Shown here piece by piece: positions 1-12,243 of a stretch of 64,000 nucleotides of DNA. Below the pieces are notes generated by a model that saw nothing but the letters and a program-made list of their open reading frames with translations, was not told the origin of the DNA and made no database searches. Numbering within the stretch: position 1 is the first letter of the stretch; each line of letters starts with the position of its first letter. The translations under genes were made by a program, and so were the position numbers. Source of the DNA: Rhynchosporium graminicola (taxonomy: Eukaryota > Ascomycota > Leotiomycetes > Helotiales > Ploettnerulaceae); the NCBI GenBank assembly GCA_900074885.1, contig FJUW01000012.1, positions 1,533,841-1,597,840 of the forward strand, in the 5' to 3' direction.

Positions 1-2166
1 GCGATGAGCCAGGAGGTGAGAATACACATTCGATTTCCTGTGAACTCTTGCTCACGATAGGACAGTTTAGAGATCCTGACAATCAGAGTCATTCTTCCGA
101 TGATGACGTTCGAGAGATTCACATCCAAAAGGCAATGGAGACGATAAAAATCAACGACGATCACCTTCTGTTCGGCTCAGGCAAATCATGTGTTGACATC
201 TCCACCTTTCATCCAGAGCCAATTTATATATTTAAGCTCTGGCAGCTATATCTTGACAATGTTAACCCACTGCTCAAAGTCACACATATGCCAAGCGTGC
301 AAGGGAGAATCATAGAGGCCGCAAGTAATGTTTCGAATATCGAGCCCCCACTCGAGGCTCTCATGTTCAGCTTCTATTGTGTGGCTGTACTGAGTCTCGA
401 GGACAGTGATTGTGTGACCATGTTCGGTTCCACGAAGGAAGCACTCTTGGTTGGGTATCATTTTGGTTGTCAACAAGCACTTCTGAACTGTCAATTCCTA
501 AGGACTACTGATCGCGAGTGTTTGACCGCTTTGTTTCTCTATCTGGTAAGCCTTTTTGGTGTTGCAAATCATCATTTGTTGATACGTGCAGGTATCAATC
601 AGGCCTGTTTCAAAACCACATTCAATTTCTTCTGTTCTGGGCATTGCTATTCGCATCGCACAAAGAATGGGCATCGATAAGGAATCAATACTGGCCAAAC
701 AGACCCCTCTCGAGGCAGAACTGTGTCGAAGACTCTGTGAGTGCTTATAACCCCACCAAACATGCGCAGGCCACGCATTTCTTAGTTGACTAGGTTCGCT
801 GAGAAAATGAACTCAATTCAAATTCACAGCGCTTACTTGTATTTCTTTAAATAGGGTGGGCGCTCATACTTTTTGACGGACGAGTTGGTGAGATGGCTGG
901 TGCAAAGATGTCATCTCTCACTCCAATCTGGGACTGTAAAGTTGTCCTCAATGTAGCCGAAGCCGACCTGCGTACTCAGATGAAGGAGCCTCCCCAAGCT
1001 CAAAGTACTTTTTCGGACGCACTGTTTGTCGTTGTCCGAAGCGAAGTGGCGAATTTTGTCCGATATACGAAATGGCAGTTGGTCTCCCCTTTACTAGGAC
1101 GGCATTCAGAATTTCCATGTCGTACACTAATTAACTCAATGGGTAGTATCGACTTCAGCAGCCCGTCGTTACTCCCAGTTATCCTAGAAAACCATAGGCA
1201 TCCCATTTCTGAAGGCAGTGAGATGGGTAGTCTAGAGAGCATGATCGAGGACAAATACCTCAAACTTTGCGACCCGGAAATTCCATTACATTTCATGACG
1301 ATAGTAAGTCAAATGGCCTCGATGATTGCCACTCTGGAAGAGAAGCAATCTTCGAATCACCCGGGGATTTAAGATTCATAGTCAAGCTTCGGCATCCTAA
1401 GCTTTCAGTCAAAGGCGCATACCACTGACACTGATAATAGTGGAGTGCTCGAGCACTTCTCGCAAAATGCCGACTTCTGGAGCATTATTCCAGATCTTCG
1501 AGTGTGCCCAGAGCTCAAGCAGATGCCGCACGCGAAGCTGCTTTCGGTCACGCGATTACAATGCTCGAGTGCGACACGAAGGTCAGCACTTCTCCTCTCA
1601 CCGTGGGATTCCGTTGGATGATCAACTTCTACTATCCCTTCCCAGCATACGTCCAGATCGTCCAAAACCTCAAGCGTCAACCGCTAAGCCCGCTCTCTGA
1701 ACGAGCTTGGGAAGCCATGAACAATAACTACGAAGCTCATCATACCATCCGGAGCCAGCATGATGGAATGTTCTACAAAATACTCGCCCCAGTAACTCTT
1801 CAAGCCTGGGCTGTCCGAGAGGAACTATCTGAACAAATGGGAGAGCCATCCGCCACTCCCAGACTGATCTCACACATCCGACATATCATGCAGCAAAACG
1901 CGCCAGCTCCCGACGCGCTGCAGCAGCAAGTGGTACTGGATATGAACATAAACGCATTCCCTATGTCTATCCCAATGGCCTACGATCAAAACATGTTTTT
2001 TGGTGTGGGAAGCCAACCAGCGTTCTCTGCGGCCCCGGCCCCTTGGGGAAGCCCTGACATGCTAGGAATGCCTCCGCTGAGTGTTGATCCGAACCAACTT
2101 GACTGGTCTTCCGTAGATTGGAATCTTGGAGACGCCCCTCATGTACCTGGCCAATGGTCCCAGTAA
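1..2166 (+). CDS. Zn2Cys6-type fungal transcription factor, C-terminal part (5' end off window)
   Basis: The reading frame is open from base 3, so the gene enters from the left edge and the expected Zn2Cys6 DNA-binding domain is outside the window. I assemble exons <1-545, 592-736, 855-1303 and 1441-2166. All junctions are GT-AG and keep the frame. The encoded protein has the fungal-specific transcription factor middle homology region: the HPEPIYIFKLWQLYLDNVNP start, then a helix ending RRLWWALILFD across the second intron, then IEDKYLKLCDPEIPLHFMTI. The C-terminal tail is rich in Pro, Met and Gln and ends DWSSVDWNL, a likely acidic/aromatic activation tail. The protein would act in the nucleus as a gene regulator; the target is unknown. 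Its neighbour is a broken FAD monooxygenase, so it may once have regulated a small metabolic cluster (inference). Family call firm, exon ends probable. Confidence 0.85.
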
Positions 2167-3253
2167 TCTTGGTGGATAATCGCCGCGCTTTCGAGCACAT
2201 CACGTTTTACTTCTTTCCAACAATTAAAGGACGAGAGGGGATGAACGAGAACTGAGGTGAGGTTCATGTTCGAACAAATCGAGAATTGGGGAATTTTCGG
2301 GGTAATAAACTCCATTCATTCTTTCAAGGTTACTTCAATTGTATTTGTGCAAATCCCACGTGAGTATGGCTTCGGTACAAACAGCTCTGTCAGCAAAGAC
2401 ACAGCCTTTGAAGATGGATATGCTCAGATGTATTGAAAAAACACGAATACACCAATGAGAATGGTAACAGACAGAAGACTTCTTCTCGACATGTGATAGT
2501 CAGGTACCCTCCCACGTCAGCAATGTCACGTTTCTGATTTCGGGTGTCTGACCTTCAAACCCTTCTTTGCTCATTTGCGATCTATATTTACAGCTTAGCA
2601 TTGTCCCGTGTGGTATGTGTGTCTGGTGTCTAAGCAAGGTCAACGAGTTATCTAGCCCAATTGCGGTTTCGGTGATTTGGAAACCCAACCAATCAAGCAG
2701 ACCTACCAAAAATCGATCTCCACACAGTCTACCTCAGATGCTGTTCCCATACTAACATATGGACTCAGGGTGTCATGCGAAAGGTCCACATTACACGCGT
2801 CAATTGAAGTGCGTAAGTGGGTAGTTGGAGGGACAATTGTCATATTTCATTTTGAGCCAAAAAGCTGTGATAATCCGCCTACATTACATTCAAGCAGATG
2901 GGAGTATATGGGGCAGCATAACATTGGGGGGATCGGACTATATAGAGCACGAATACCGGTACCCCAAACAGCAAAAGAGACTATCGCTCCACTTCTCTCT
3001 CTTACTTTCGGGGCCGTAGTGGCGATTGCAATATGCTTGCTAGCTCTCAGGCTGGAAAAGAATACGCAGTGCAGGCGAAAGTCTGCAATTGGCCAAAACG
3101 CTGCAGCTTGATGTCTGGAGTGCTGTTCGGCGCATGTCAGGTGTTAGACTGACTGAACTTCGTGCATCTATGAAATGCCGCAACAATAGCGCCTGAACAT
3201 CGGGACTCAGTCATTCCTGAAAGCCCTTCAATCTTTCAAAACAGAAAGAAAAT
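2167..3253. other. intergenic, no supported gene
   Basis: About 1.1 kb between the transcription factor and the monooxygenase relic. A 144-codon frame (2677-3111, +) contains one hydrophobic stretch near 2990-3050 but lacks an early ATG and matches no family I know. I do not call it a gene. Confidence 0.6.
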
Positions 3254-4437
3254 ATGTCGAAGAAACTCTCTATCCTCATTATTGGCGCCAGGATCTCAAG
3301 CCTTGCCTTTGTCCAAGGTCTCCTAAAGTTTTGCATTCCCTTCCGAGTCTACGATCGCATCCAGGCTCTCAACGTTCGTAATCAAAGCTATTGATTCCGA
3401 GTCCATGGCGGTGGCCAAAAGGCTCTTTCTTCCTACTTAACGCCTGATTTATACACACGCCTTCAGGCCTGCTACACCATCAGAGCACTAGTCGGGGATG
3501 TCGCCAGAAGTTCGTCAGACACTCTATGAGATCTTACTAGAAATAGAAGGAGCGTGTGGCGCATACCTGTTAAGACAAGAGACCGTCAATGGTTGTGAAA
3601 ATGAGCCGTGGGGTGCCGACCGTGGATTGATGCGGACTGTACTAGCCTTTGGCCTTGAGTCCTACAAAGAGTTCGGTCCAGAGTTTGGTCGGGAGTTTAC
3701 AAGTTACATTATCATAGGCTCAGGAGTAAGCGTAGTGTTCACAAACAGGGCCCAAGTAAAGGGAAGACTTGTTGTCGACGACGATGGGGCACAATCGCGG
3801 ATTCGACGACAACTGGCCCTTGAGTTCTCATTGCTCGATACCGAAACCCGGTTGATTTACGGAAAGACGCAGCTTACTACCATATTTGAGATGTCTTCTC
3901 CAAAGATCTACCTTCGCGGCCCGACGCTGATCCAGGATTGCTCGGAAGAATCACGGCTGAGTCTAATGCTGGAGACGATGCAGTTCAAGAGTAACAAATG
4001 TAAAGACTGCGGAGACTTGCCAGAGGACAATTTGTTCTGGCTCTACGCTTCCGAACAGCTTGAAGCATCATCTCCGGTGAGGGGACCCTAAGTCTCTGTT
4101 CCGAGTCTGCTGCAACCCTCTCCCGGGTCATGAATGCATACTGGCATCCAGCATTCAGGACGTTATCTAAAATGTAAGATCGTGCGAAAGCCCCCTCCCT
4201 TCGCGTAGTCTCGGCACCTCCCACCATTTCTCAATTGACTACCAATTCACAAGCAACGTTGATTGGCGAAGCTGCGCATGTCGTGTCTCCCAACCGGGCT
4301 ATGGCGCGACGACCGTGTTACGCGGTGCAGCGATGTTGAGGCAAGTTATACTAGACTTAGGAGCGAGCAAAGAGTGTATAGAGCTCTACGAAGCAGCGAT
4401 ACGAGTGTATGCAGGTGAGATGATTCTACTCAGGTGA
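3254..4437 (+). pseudogene. FAD-dependent monooxygenase relic (PHBH/UbiH-like)
   Basis: The ATG at 3254 starts a frame matching fungal FAD-dependent aromatic-ring-type monooxygenases: MSKKLSILIIGA, then the dinucleotide-binding motif, then RVHGGGQKALSSYLTPDLY, then a DG-type motif (LVVDDDGAQSRIRRQLA, about 3770-3830), then GEAAHVVSP near 4268 (usual form GDAAH). It is broken several ways. The glycine motif normally GAGISG reads GARISS. A TGA interrupts at 3392, where the family has Arg. The frame shifts between about 3420 and 3500, and again near 4295-4310, after which GATTVLRGAAMLRQ continues in another frame to TGA at 4435. The Gly-to-Arg, Gly-to-Ser and CGA-to-TGA changes are all C:G to T:A type, as repeat-induced point mutation or deamination would give. 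No working enzyme is expected. Confidence 0.8.
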
Positions 4438-4545
4438 GTGATGGATCATTTTTGAGAGAGACCTTCCGGAGCCTGAAAGCCCAGGACGTCCTTTAAAATG
4501 TCACGCTTTGATATCACCTGCGCGATAATCTCGCTTAATAATTAG

Positions 4546-4551
4546 CAGTAG
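4546..4551. repeat. left flanking direct repeat (candidate target site duplication)
   Basis: CAGTAG abuts the left terminal inverted repeat and recurs in the same orientation at 5606-5611, directly after the right one. Confidence 0.65.
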
Positions 4552-5605
4552 TATAGTTGCTCATAACGACCACATGTCTTATTCAATTTTTCCCCTGTTT
4601 TTTCGCAGGGCAACGGGAATTACCTACCTACATGATCTATAACCTATAGTCAAGTTATATAATTAATAACATTTAAAATAGATATAAGTATATTATAATA
4701 CTTCTAAATAAAGGAGATAGAAATAACTATAATTTATATTTAGCTAAGATTAGCTAGGGTTTATTTTATATTATAATTTAGACTTATAGTAATATATGAT
4801 AATATAAGATAGTAGTACTTAGAAGAACTCCTCTAAACCTCTTACTAAACTACTTATATATATCTATTAAGTATTAACTAAAAGGCGATAACTTTTTATA
4901 ATATAGTAGTAAAAGCTTATAGTAACTAATAGTAACGCGGAATAGTAATAGGACTTGAATACTACCTGCTTTAGAGATATAATTCGATACTTATCTTTAT
5001 TCTGCAGTAAGGATATTCTAGATCCTGAGGCTACGAAAGCATACCTAGAAAAGGATAAGGAAACTAAGTGTAATGATCACTTGGTACTCTGAGGTAAATA
5101 GGCACAATGGAATAGTGGAACAGTCGCGGGAGGTTCGCTGGTAATGATCTGGTTGATACAGAAACTAATTGCTAAGGAGAGAAGGTTCTTCCTTCCTCTC
5201 CAATTCTGAAATACAGGAGTGGGAGGCACTAGGCGCACAGACCCATTACACTAAGTATAAGACTAAGGGATATAAGAGCGAGGGTATTTAAGTTATTATT
5301 ACTAAGGATAAGGCAGAAGATAATAAGGATAAGGACTTAGAAGACTTTATAGTTAAGGAGGAGTCTAAAGTTGAGGAAAGTAGGGAGGATAAGGATTCTG
5401 GATCTAAGGAGGATAAGAAGTCTAGATCTGAGAACTAGTTGCTTCTAAATACTACTGAATCAATTAAATACAGAATATTAGATAACTATACGTTACTATT
5501 ATATATTACTATAAATCAAAGAAGTAATTGATTCGAATAATTCTTAGTGTTCCTAGGTCCCGCGACCCACTTGAATAAGACGTGTGGTCGTTATGAGCCA
5601 CTATA
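4552..5605. mobile_element. AT-rich TIR element, about 1.05 kb, non-autonomous or decayed DNA transposon
   Basis: Two inverted copies of a 35-bp sequence bound this stretch: 4552-4586 and 5571-5605 (reverse complement). They match at 33 of 35 positions, sharing GCTCATAACGACCACA; one of the two differences is a C/T. Directly outside each end is CAGTAG (4546-4551 and 5606-5611), consistent with a 6-bp target site duplication. A TA duplication inside TATAGT is the alternative reading. The interior is AT-rich, above all 4620-5000, with very many TA steps. It has no long frame; a stretch at about 5290-5440 reads as a lysine/glutamate-rich tail. The superfamily cannot be set without a transposase. 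Confidence 0.75.
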
Positions 5606-5611
5606 CAGTAG
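5606..5611. repeat. right flanking direct repeat (candidate target site duplication)
   Basis: Second copy of CAGTAG, abutting the right terminal inverted repeat of the AT-rich element. Confidence 0.65.
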
Positions 5612-5830
5612 CTTTAGCCTCTGTGGAAATATCGCGTCCATTCTTCTTCTGCCTATGAAGGTATCATCCTCCGCATTTGTCAATTCAATGACTGAGCGCG
5701 TTTCCTGAAACAACGACTCTTTCTGGGCCCAAGGTTGTTATGTACTTTTCAGCCCGTTGACTTTCAAACCCTTTAACATCATCAGCCACACGCTTTCCGC
5801 CTCGACCCCCGGGATTTGATTTCCAAAAAA

Positions 5831-8456
5831 ATGCTTTCAGGGTTCCTAGAAAGCAATTATAAGAAGTACAAGCAGGATACTTCGGTCTTTGTACGATGGC
5901 TTTACAAGAGTGGGCAAAAATGCGGCTATTCCGCTTCCCCCAGTGGGAATGTACAGAGCAGCGATGTTCCTGCAAAGGCGCCTCGACTGAAAGGCAAAGC
6001 TCGCAAACTTGCGAAAAAGGGTCTCAGTGGTAAGTGAGACTAGGTTGTTATCTTTAAAAGCTTGTGATATCAATCTGGATGCCCGTGGTTCCGACTAAAA
6101 TTGTTCAAGCAGAACCTTCAAACCCCAAGCCACAGGACTTATCTTCGCATCAAATTCGCTTGAAAGAATTGCTACCGCTAGCTCAAGCGATTTCGATTCC
6201 TACAAATCCATTCATCATGGTTCCAACTGAAAATTTACGTGCTGGATTTGGGGCAGTTTCTGCTCGGAACAAGTGCTCAACTACTTTTCGAGTAATACCG
6301 TACCAGGTGATTCTCAGTCAACCAACAAAAACAGAAGGCATTCCTACTTCAAATCGCGGATGGAAGAGGCTCTAATAGTACTACAAGATAGATTCTCGCC
6401 CACAGATTTTCACAAAATGGCCAGTGGAGACGATGCTGCGTTTGAGACCTTCGAAAATCTAGCAAATCAGTTCGTAGCGCTAGAGGTGGAAGAGCCTGGG
6501 AAGTTCGAGTCTGAACCTGAGCATGCTACCCAGCCATCGGCAGCGCCTATTTTTGAAGTCGAGATGCCAAACAATGAGGACGACTTGAGCGCTGAAAAGC
6601 TGCTTGCGATTTATTGTCTCTTCGATGGTCTGCAGCAATTAAGGAAGTTTGTCCATCAGTGCTGGATCGAATTTGCTCTCGAAAAGACCACCCTGATCGC
6701 AGCATCCATTATGACCAACGCTGCTTTCCAACTGGCAATGAGGATGCAAGAAGAAACTTTTGAGGCTTTGCCTGGGACCGGAGATTATCAAGATGTACTC
6801 TCCACACTAGCGGTATATAATCACAAAGGTGGTAATGAAGCTCCAGTCGGAGATGGACTCATCGATTTTACGTTTGGAAGAACCCATGCCATACTTGATA
6901 AATTCTGTAGTGTGATCGTGCCAGGGCAATTTCTTCTGATGAAGCGTGGTCATTTCGGAATTTATTGGCCTCGCGCTCAGAGGTCAACAAGGACCGCAAA
7001 TCAGCAGCAGATAGAAGACCATATAGTCTTGTTAGAGCTACTACCAGAATTTGCGTTTATTGCGATAGGTAGAGTTCCGATGATCGCTATGGACGAGTTG
7101 ACTATCGGGCTTGGCAGAATGGGTAACACCAAGGAAATCCCAATCTGGCTGACTTTCGCTGCGGAAATTCTTCTCGATATTCATGTTTGATTCGAGAAAA
7201 TGCGAAAAGGGATTCTTCCAACTTCAAGCAGCTGCAAATGTCTGCAAAGCTTCTCTTCAAGGATACTTCGAGTTCTCTCGTGATCTTCCCGTTCTATTAA
7301 CGTGGGTGAAGAAAGAAATAATTACTATCAAATGTTTTTACGAAAGTATGAATCTCTTCTTTCCCCCGAATAATTCTTACTTTTATATATAAAAGACCAG
7401 GGTTCGAGAATCGGTCTTTTGAAGCATTTTGCTTTACAATACAGGCAGTGCTAAGATGTGGACGTCTCAGCTGACACTTTGCAGATATTGATCAACTTTT
7501 GCTAGAGGACAATATCTTCAATACTAAGGATGAATATTTTGGAGAGATTAGAGGTCACCCCATAGGAGAAGATGAGCGCTTCTATCTCCTAAAACGTCAT
7601 CCTGTATGTGTATTGCTTATTATAAAAAATCCGTCGTCTGGGACCATAAGTTCTGAAGCTTAATGCTTTTCCCCTGCACCCAAATATTAGAGTATGCTTT
7701 TGCATATCAATTCCCAGATTCTTTGCGGGCTCTCATAGCATTTTAAACAGTTCTTGAGACTCACTCGGTTGGAATTCTGGTTTGTAATGTCTAGGGATCA
7801 ATCATATATACGGCTCATTTCTACAATGCTCTACAGCAGAAAACTACACTAGTGAAGCTATGGCCACTGATGGATCAGGCCTTTGGTATTCATACTGAGG
7901 AGCAACTCTTCCTAGGGGAACCCCCAAAGACTATCCAAAAGTCCTTCAAGCAGGTGTCACTTATGCTTGGCTATTCTGCAACAATATTTGCTAAAAATCG
8001 TCGCATGGCCAAGATCTCTCAGCTCGACGTCTCGAAGGCCGGACCACGACCTCTCAGAGACCCCTGTATGCTGAGTGACTTTTCAAAAGCGGTCTGAGAA
8101 GCCCAATCTCGTTAGACTTCACTCTTCAGAATGTCGAATAGATGTTGAATGCTCAAGCTCGAGACTTTGATTTGGGGTTAAATCCGAAAAGCAAGTGGCG
8201 ATGTACCGAATGGGCTAAGAGCAAGCGGTTGACAGCTCTAAAATTACTCGAGGTATGTGGAGCTCATTTTCATGTATTTTAATGGTGGTGGTCATCGCAC
8301 CCTTTACCTTATGCAAAGGGCCTCTTGGACTTATGTGGCGCCTCTTGTTGGAAAACTAAAAGAACAAAGGATGACTAACTTTTACAGGCACTGCACGAAT
8401 TTATTCCGATCGAGCTTAAAAAGCTCGCATTCGACTGTTTCGAGATGTATAAGTAG
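5831..8456 (+). pseudogene. DUF6604 family protein, degraded
   Basis: The ATG at 5831 begins MLSGFLESNYKKYKQDT followed by WLYKSGQKCGY and RLKGKARKLAKKG, the N-terminal pattern of the large fungal DUF6604 family (function unknown). Matching pieces follow: the ISIPTNPFIMVP region (6140-6240), a long middle (6280-7190), DSRKCEKGFFQLQAAANV (7186-7260), LLEDNIFNT to FYLLKRHP (7500-7600), IIYTAHFYNALQQKT to GYSATIFAKNRR (7800-8010), and a C-terminus ELKKLAFDCFEMYK with stop at 8454. The pieces lie in different frames. There is a one-base shift near 6275-6290, another at about 7185, and in-frame TAA at 7744 and TAG at 7792. Some breaks between pieces may be introns, but the stops and shifts inside conserved blocks mean a pseudogene or a badly sequenced gene. 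The TIR element lies 220 bp upstream. Confidence 0.75.
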
Positions 8457-9282
8457 AGTATCACTTTTTTGCGTCAGGCAAGGTCCCAACTATAGCCAGC
8501 TAATCAAATACATGGGCCCTAATTACGTTAAGAATGAGTAAGTTGATACTCACGGTCCTGTTACGGTATGGTATATGTATGTACTGTGGAACAGATCCTA
8601 GCTGATGTACCCGGATTTAGAATCATAACTGCCGTTTATTGGTTTATTTATCATCATGATCGCAGCTGGAAGTAACAAAACTGCAAAGGTTCTTGGACTT
8701 GATGAGGAGAAGGTTGTGAGTATTAAGAGCGGCGTAATGCTAGATGAATATGTGAATAGCTTACGAACTCAGGGTCTCTGAACTGGGGATACTCTCTGCT
8801 TAAGCTTTATGCGGTTACATAGGGATGAAGCTATGGTTTTGTGGCCTCCATTGAAATCTAGGAGCCGCTAAGAGGCACGAATGTGATTTTCATATGTGCA
8901 AAAGCGCTTTCAAGGCGAATAATCGTTCAATTGTGTCACATCTTTCATAAAGGTTAAAGGACGCAAGCATGATTTTGGGCATGGTGATAATTTATACCCA
9001 AACATTTTTTTTTCTTTTTCAAAAATTGACTTCAATTGCCCAACGTTAAATTCTGACGTGACGTCGAAACAGGACTTCTCAGAAGCCAGGAACTTGACAG
9101 CATCATATCCCTGAGGTTCAGATCAGCACCAAAACCTTGAAGGTTGAAGTCAGGAAGGTACTTACCTGCGTAGTGGTAAGTTTGCGTATCATCTCGGATT
9201 CCCAACGTCAGAGCCGGAAGAGTCAGAATTGAACTCGTGTGGAAGTAGTTCGCAACAGACAGTCATGTCGTACAGAATCAGA
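8457..9282. other. intergenic, nothing recognised
   Basis: Contains an oligo-T tract at 9005-9020 and no credible frame on either strand. Confidence 0.6.
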
Positions 9283-9924
9283 TCAGATCTGGTGGCTCGG
9301 AACAACATCAACACCCAGCTCCTCGAACCTCTTCACGGCCTCGTGATGCGTATTCTCTCTTCTCCAACCCATGCAATCCGGCAAAACGTGAACTTGGACC
9401 TCCCCTCTCGCGACAGAATCAATAACCGTGGCCAGCACGCAAGTCCCCGACGCAACGCCACAAAAATATGCGTCCGTAATTCCCTTCTCCTTAAGCACAT
9501 CACTCAGCGAGTGATTGCCATTCCAGTATGCCGAATACCCTTGCTTGAACACGACTTCGTCGCCTTTCTCTGCGAGCTTAAGTAGTTCCGGATGGATGTT
9601 CGAGCCCCAGGTGTTGGCCTCACAGCAAGGTACTTCGAAAACGTGTGTCGCAGAAATTAGCCAGTTGTTGCTGCCCACAATGCCAGTGCCTTTTTCCTGG
9701 GCGGCCATAATAGGCGGCTCGGATTCTCGGTTCGCGTAGATCGCTTGAACCCAGATGATACGTCCGTTGCCAGCACGGAAGCGTGGGATGAGGGTTTTGA
9801 GATTGTTCAGGAGAAAAGGTCGGATCATGTCGGAGATGGGGAAATTTCCTTGCGGGGAAAGAAATTCGTTTTGCACATCGATGAGGACGAGGGCGCTCGT
9901 GGATGTAAATGGCGGAGACGACAT
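9283..9924 (-). CDS. isochorismatase-like cysteine hydrolase
   Basis: One exon, 213 residues, a normal length for the family. The start is the ATG at 9924; the frame extends further upstream only from a TTG. The isochorismatase-like fold is clear: LVLIDVQNEF supplies catalytic Asp16, EVVFKQGYSAYW supplies Lys127, and FCGVASGTCVLATVIDS supplies Cys162, the Asp-Lys-Cys triad of this hydrolase superfamily. No signal peptide is apparent, so it is probably cytosolic. Members hydrolyse isochorismate, nicotinamide, ureidoacrylate or carbamoyl compounds; the sequence does not tell which. Fungal paralogues are many, and some are discussed as altering host salicylate supply, but nothing here supports that for this one. 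The gene looks intact, unlike its neighbours to the left. Confidence 0.88.
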   Translation of the reverse strand: MSSPPFTSTSALVLIDVQNEFLSPQGNFPISDMIRPFLLNNLKTLIPRFRAGNGRIIWVQAIYANRESEPPIMAAQEKGTGIVGSNNWLISATHVFEVPCCEANTWGSNIHPELLKLAEKGDEVVFKQGYSAYWNGNHSLSDVLKEKGITDAYFCGVASGTCVLATVIDSVARGEVQVHVLPDCMGWRRENTHHEAVKRFEELGVDVVPSHQI

Positions 9925-12243
9925 GTTTGAGATGATACGCAATGAGATACGACCTGTACTTTCGAAGTCAGAGAGATGAAGTTATATTGCGGATGATATA
10001 GGTGGTTGAATAGCATTGTTTCGAAGGGGAAATATATTATTGTTGTTCGAGGTGAAAACTCTCGCTTTGTTAGTTCTATAGTCTTCGCCTGATGGTGAAT
10101 GCGACCTTTGTTAGGTGACTTGTTTTGTTGTTCTGGCTTTGTGCTTAGTCAAGTGCATTCACTAGCCGAGATGTGAATTGTACAACGACAAGAGAGCTAG
10201 AAACCTGTGGATAGATACAGTCAGTCAAGGAACGCTATAATTTTGACTATAAGAGAACGGCGCCCAAATGATGTTTTCATATGACACCCTAATACTCCTT
10301 ATACAGCTTTGTATGTATGTAATGAAAGCCAAGATTGAGCCTTCGCGATCAAGTCAACAAGGCCTTAAAATTGAAGCGATTGCCAAGACTCAACAATGCC
10401 TTTGTGCCTTAACTTCAACATAAATATCGCAGTGAAAGACAAAAAGCTAGTCGACATTCATTAACTATACTACAAGTACGGTTTCCCGTGATTTCCATTG
10501 CATATTTAACCGACAATATATGTTAAGATAGATACATAGGCGAAAGGCCATTTTGTGTTGGCCGCCGGTACCGAGGCTAAAGCTAAACTTGATATAAGTA
10601 TATGCTGTAATTAGAGAAGTCATTGAGACAATTGCTTCATTATTCAGTTTCGCGAAATTTTGCTCCCTCGGCAACCAAATAAGAGGCGTTGTGGAAGGAA
10701 GTGCTTGGAAATTGGGTCTGGCTTGGTGCATAATCCACCTGAGGTGGCCGTGCCTTGGATATCCCGAAACCTCAAACTCGAGCAATGGTCTAGGCTATAG
10801 AGTACGATAATTTGGATTGGGGCAAATTACAAGCGTGGGAGATTTTCGCAGAGGTCTAAACGAGCCATAAACCTATAGCACATAGACTTTCACTTGTTTA
10901 AAGTTGGAGTGCTTTAATCACCTTCGACTTCTCTGCCGCTAACACCTATAATGTTAGTAGTTTAGCTAGCAATATAGACCGAAGTACGCTAGGGAACATC
11001 TGCAACTGAGCTGTGCGTGAATGGGTACACCGAGCTTACCCGTCTTCTTGTCCTGGCGAGCTGGATTCGTGCAGCTGGACTGAAGTTCAATTTATGCTTC
11101 AAATGACCCCGTATCCTAGCCTTCTTCTGACCATAATCTTACGCAGAGAAATTTCGCATTTACACATTCCATGAGGAATTTAAACCTAGTAATTCCATCC
11201 TTCGATCTAACATATTGAGGCGCAACTTTACAGTCCTCAAACTCCTATACATTTTTTTATGTTTTACCAAAGTTAGCGGAAATGAATATCCTGTTTCTCT
11301 GTCAAATCCCCAAAATACATATATCTGTGGACTCTGTCGCCCACGATCAATTCCGACAAATTTCACCTTTTGCTTTCTCATACACAATACATGACATACA
11401 AAATAATTATGAGGGTTAGGAGCACGTATGCTCGATACATCCGATCTGCTCTCATACGATCAATAACAATGAATAGCCTTCCCTCTTTTGGTCACAAGCT
11501 TGGCTTTAACTGAATGATCGGGCAAAATATGGCAACAATAATGGCCCAAGAGTACGGCAAGTTTGTGCGATTTATGTGTTTTGTGTCCTCTACGGGCATT
11601 CCGTAACTCGAGCTACAGTCTGCGCCCTCTGCAGCTCGAAATCGATGATCGTAGCCCGAGGTACGGAACGCCCGAAGAATGCGCAGACTGGAAAAAGTTA
11701 GCGAACGCCTGGAATAGAAGAAAACTTCAAGGACAAATAGCGGTGTCCGTGCTTTCTGCTTTCGGAGGAATATGTAGATGCGAAAGTTTAAAACACGGCG
11801 GCGGCGACAGAATGTTACCTAGGTAGAAATAGAGTTATCCTTAATGTAAAGTATATCCTCAAATATCTTTAAGAAAACCGGAGTGTCCGGTTCGTACTAA
11901 TCTGCATCTGAGAGAATTTAAGCCGATAGAAGATGCTATTGGATAATTTTAAATATTGTTCGATGGATGAAATTAACTGATTGGTAAATCCAGAGAATCA
12001 GTAGTTGCAGGCAGTCATATCTATTGTAAGGTGGCACAAAAGGTTTGGGAGGTTCAAAATGGGAAAAATGTGAGTATCGGCGACAGCGAAACCCTATTTA
12101 TCCAGTTATAGACTATTCGAAGAACCTATCCTTCTCAAAACCTCAATATGAAGCTCTTATAAAGTCACAAAAGGTATCGACACAGCATCGTCTGAAAGTT
12201 GCTCTTCTTGATCAAGTGCTGCCTCATCACGTGCCGTTATACC
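9925..12243. other. intergenic, one unexplained ORF
   Basis: No gene is supported over 2.3 kb. A frame at 11563-11826 (+) has a coding-like run (TPEECADWKKLANAWNRRK, about 11670-11730), but neither a good ATG context nor flanking exons were found. Confidence 0.5.

Noticed and set aside
2677..3111. 144-codon plus-strand frame with one hydrophobic stretch
   Set aside because: The frame begins without an ATG; from the first ATG only 68 codons remain, with no family signal.
7398..7426. GGTTCGAGAATC resembling a tRNA T-loop with a short hairpin
   Set aside because: No D-arm, anticodon arm or acceptor stem can be drawn around it.
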